Below, piece by piece: positions 62,277 through 64,000 of a stretch of 64,000 nucleotides of DNA. The notes under the pieces are model-generated. The model searched no databases. It had not been told where the DNA came from and saw only the letters and a list, made by a program, of their open reading frames with translations. The stretch is taken from contig NZ_MCGQ01000011.1 of the NCBI RefSeq assembly GCF_002242805.1, forward strand, positions 1 through 64,000. The letters are read 5' to 3'. The stretch's first letter is position 1. Each line of letters begins with the position of its first letter. Both the position numbers and the translations under genes were made by a program. Source of the stretch: Streptomyces diastatochromogenes (GTDB lineage Bacteria; Actinomycetota; Actinomycetes; Streptomycetales; Streptomycetaceae).

Positions 62277-63781
62277 GCCGTGCTCCCCCTCCAGATGTCC
62301 GTGAACCGGTCGAGCAGATGGGCCGCAGCCGTCACGTCGTCCGTGAGCGGCCGGTCGGCCTGGTCGTCGTCGAGGACCGACTCGGCGAGCGCGAACGCCT
62401 GTCCGGCCGCGAGCCCCGGGTCGGGCCTCAGGTCGCGCTGGCGCAGCGCCCGGACGGCGGCGACGAGTTCGCAGCCGACCACCAGACGGTACGCACCGCA
62501 CGCGCGCAGGGTCTGCCGCGCGGCGAGCGAGGCGAAACTCGCCTGTTCCTCGACGCCCCGGGAGAGTACAGCGTGCCCGAGCGACGCGGGGGCGGAGAAG
62601 GCCCGCAGATCGCCGAGGGCCGCTCCGGCCGCGTACTCCAGGATCATCACGCCGGAGGAGGCCGGCTCGTGGTCGGCCAGGAAGGGGCGCAGCCGGGTGT
62701 AGGCGGGCTCGTTGAGCGTGGACAGGCGGGACGTGGACAGCCGGGCCACCTGGGTCAGGGCGAGCCTGAAGTGATCCAGGGCGAGGGCGAGTTGGGCCTG
62801 GTAGAAGCCGCCGTGGTGGTAGGCGGCCAGGTCCTCGGGGGCGATCAGCGGGTTCTCGGCGGCCGCGTTGATCTCCACGGTCAGGACCTGCTCCAGGGCG
62901 TCGGCCGCGTCGTGCGCGGGGCCGTGGATCTGGGGCAGGCAGCGGAAGCCGTACGGGTCCTGGATCCGGCCCAGCGGTGGGGTCGGCCGGTCGGCGGCGC
63001 CGATCAGCTCGCGCATCCGCCGGGCCACCTCGGCGCTGCCGCGGTGCGGGCGGGCGGCGTGCACGGGGGCGGCGTAGGCCTCGTGGGAGCCGTCGACGGC
63101 CAGCAGGGACAGGGCCGCGACGACCTGGGTGGCGCCGATCAGCCCGCTCAGCTCGTGCAGGGCGAGCGCGGACTGGCCGAGGGTGAGGGCGTTGCTGCTG
63201 ATCAGGGCGAGGGCGTCGTTGTTGTCGAGCGGCTGCGGCTCGGGCGCGCCCGCACCCCGCCACGCGTGCTCCCCGGCCAGCGCGAGACCCACCTGGGCCA
63301 GCGCCGCGATGTCGCCGGTGCCGACGGAGCCGAACTCGTTGACGACCGGATACGCGCCCGTCTCCAGCGCCTCGCACAGGGCCGTGATCACGCGGGGCCG
63401 CAGCCCGGCACCGCCTGCCAGCAGCTGGTTGGCCCGGACGGCGAGCATCGCGCGCACCTGCCGGGCGGGGAGTTCCTCGCCTATCGCGCCGGCGTGGCTG
63501 CGCAGCAGACGCAGCCCGTGTCCGGCGGCGGCCTCGGTGGGCACGTCCTCGTTCCGGTTGGCGCCCACGCCGGTGGAGCGGCCGTACACACGACCGGTGG
63601 CCGCGATCTGCCGGGCGGCGTTCCAGGACTCCTCCGCCCGCCGCAGCGCGTCGGCCGCAGGCACCGGCCGCGCCACCCCGTCGGCGAGCCGGACGACGCC
63701 CTCGACGCCGAGTCCGCCGCCGTCGAGGACCACTGCTGCGGACCGTATGGACTCCGGCGCGTCCATAATGCGAGACGACAT
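62273..63781 (-). CDS. HAL/PAL/TAL superfamily protein lacking the Ala-Ser-Gly (MIO) triad
   Basis: About 502 residues aligning over the whole length with histidine ammonia-lyase (YGRSTGVGANRN, NQLLAGG, LEALxTG... NEFGSVG, PLDNNDALALISSNALTLGQSALAL, GRIQDPYGFRCLPQIHGPA, EINAAAENPL, ARLSTSRLSTLNEP). The MIO loop normally reads GSVGASGDLAPLA; here it is GSVGTGDIAALA, one residue shorter and without Ala-Ser-Gly, so the MIO cofactor cannot form by the known route. ATG at 63781 is chosen; GTG at 63784 has better spacing from GAGGGG. Coupled to an RpiR regulator. Activity unknown. Confidence 0.86.
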   Translation of the reverse strand: MSSRIMDAPESIRSAAVVLDGGGLGVEGVVRLADGVARPVPAADALRRAEESWNAARQIAATGRVYGRSTGVGANRNEDVPTEAAAGHGLRLLRSHAGAIGEELPARQVRAMLAVRANQLLAGGAGLRPRVITALCEALETGAYPVVNEFGSVGTGDIAALAQVGLALAGEHAWRGAGAPEPQPLDNNDALALISSNALTLGQSALALHELSGLIGATQVVAALSLLAVDGSHEAYAAPVHAARPHRGSAEVARRMRELIGAADRPTPPLGRIQDPYGFRCLPQIHGPAHDAADALEQVLTVEINAAAENPLIAPEDLAAYHHGGFYQAQLALALDHFRLALTQVARLSTSRLSTLNEPAYTRLRPFLADHEPASSGVMILEYAAGAALGDLRAFSAPASLGHAVLSRGVEEQASFASLAARQTLRACGAYRLVVGCELVAAVRALRQRDLRPDPGLAAGQAFALAESVLDDDQADRPLTDDVTAAAHLLDRFTDIWRGSTA

Positions 63782-63921
63782 CACGCCCAAACTCCCCTCA
63801 ATCCGGACATCCGATCTTGCTCTGCGGTCATTGGTTACCTCGGATTAACACCGGACCATTGACAACCTATTCAGACACCAAGAACTCTGCATGACGTTAT
63901 ACAGCCGGGCAAGGGACATCT

Positions 63922-64000
63922 CATGATCCAGTTCGACGCGGTCCACAAGCGCTTCCCCAACGGCACGACAGCAGTCCACGATCTCTCCCTCCGGATGCCG
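63922..64000 (+). CDS. ABC transporter ATP-binding protein, N-terminal fragment (cut by window end)
   Basis: The first 26 residues, MIQFDAVHKRFPNGTTAVHD followed by LSLRMP, match the start of OpuCA/QAT-type (quaternary amine) ABC ATPases. AAGGGA precedes the ATG by 6 bases. The Walker motifs lie beyond the window, so the substrate is a guess. A TTGACA at 63859-63864 may belong to its promoter, but no good -10 is seen. Confidence 0.7.

Noticed and set aside
62273..63781. Naming the ammonia-lyase-like gene hutH
   Set aside because: The Ala-Ser-Gly triad needed for the MIO cofactor is missing, and the gene is not in the hut operon, so histidine ammonia-lyase activity is not supported.
1..64000. 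tRNA, rRNA, CRISPR, insertion sequences or a biosynthetic gene cluster
   Set aside because: I saw no tRNA-like cloverleaf, CRISPR-type repeat-spacer series, transposase or multi-domain synthase. Functional content is core metabolic, regulatory and envelope.

Overview
The window is chromosomal DNA of very high G+C content with strong third-position GC bias. It contains whiB, SigI-type partner switching, LAxTG/LPxTG surface proteins, F420 genes and many GTG starts. The gene order manB - DUF3499 gene - metallopeptidase-like gene - whiB - fbiA - fbiB - manC - LCP genes is shared by many Actinobacteria, and the finer content (DUF5719 gene, large GT2, sigI, hutU/F/I, PurK/PurE) matches the core chromosome of Streptomyces. 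I see no prophage, insertion sequence, tRNA, rRNA or CRISPR array; most of the window looks like vertically inherited core genome.

Layout. 1-8.4 kb: G-rich tandem repeat, manB, a zinc-ribbon DUF3499 protein, a metallopeptidase-fold protein, and a translationally coupled pair of a 1207-residue membrane glycosyltransferase and a DUF5719 protein. 8.4-13.3 kb: developmental regulator whiB with a BldD-like site on its promoter; a cysteine dioxygenase-like gene preceded by a poly-cysteine leader peptide; F420 genes fbiA-fbiB; an AlkA-like glycosylase. 13.5-26.8 kb: manC, a zinc amidase/PGRP, a TIGR03089 protein, five LytR-CpsA-Psr (LCP) proteins and a second GT2. With manB, manC and the UDP-glucose dehydrogenase at 30.4 kb this is a cell-envelope glycopolymer region. 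26.7-38.5 kb: mixed metabolism, including a Cys/Met-rich copper-storage-type protein, an acyl-CoA dehydrogenase, a CGNR regulator/VOC pair, a MerR/old-yellow-enzyme pair, two M19 dipeptidase paralogues (one without zinc ligands) and purK-purE. 38.7-43.2 kb: GtrA, a two-component system and a POT peptide transporter with a structured leader. 43.3-47.2 kb: a tightly coupled four-gene operon encoding two sortase-substrate surface proteins that share a repeated domain, a DUF916-like protein and a membrane protein. 47.3-51.4 kb: the SigI module (anti-sigma kinase, antagonist, sigma) and a membrane protein combining sigma-like, zinc anti-sigma and ricin-lectin parts. 51.4-58.4 kb: histidine utilisation operon hutU-M20-hutF-hutI under a palindromic operator, and a divergent PLP decarboxylase. 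58.5-60.7 kb: a roadblock/LC7 cluster without a GTPase. 60.7-64 kb: a membrane protein, an RpiR regulator coupled to a HAL-like protein lacking the Ala-Ser-Gly triad, and the start of an ABC transporter.

The least explained items are the poly-Cys leader in front of a cysteine-catabolic gene, the sortase/DUF916-like operon, the sigma-ZAS-lectin membrane protein, the zinc-less dipeptidase paralogue, the roadblock cluster and the MIO-less ammonia-lyase homologue.
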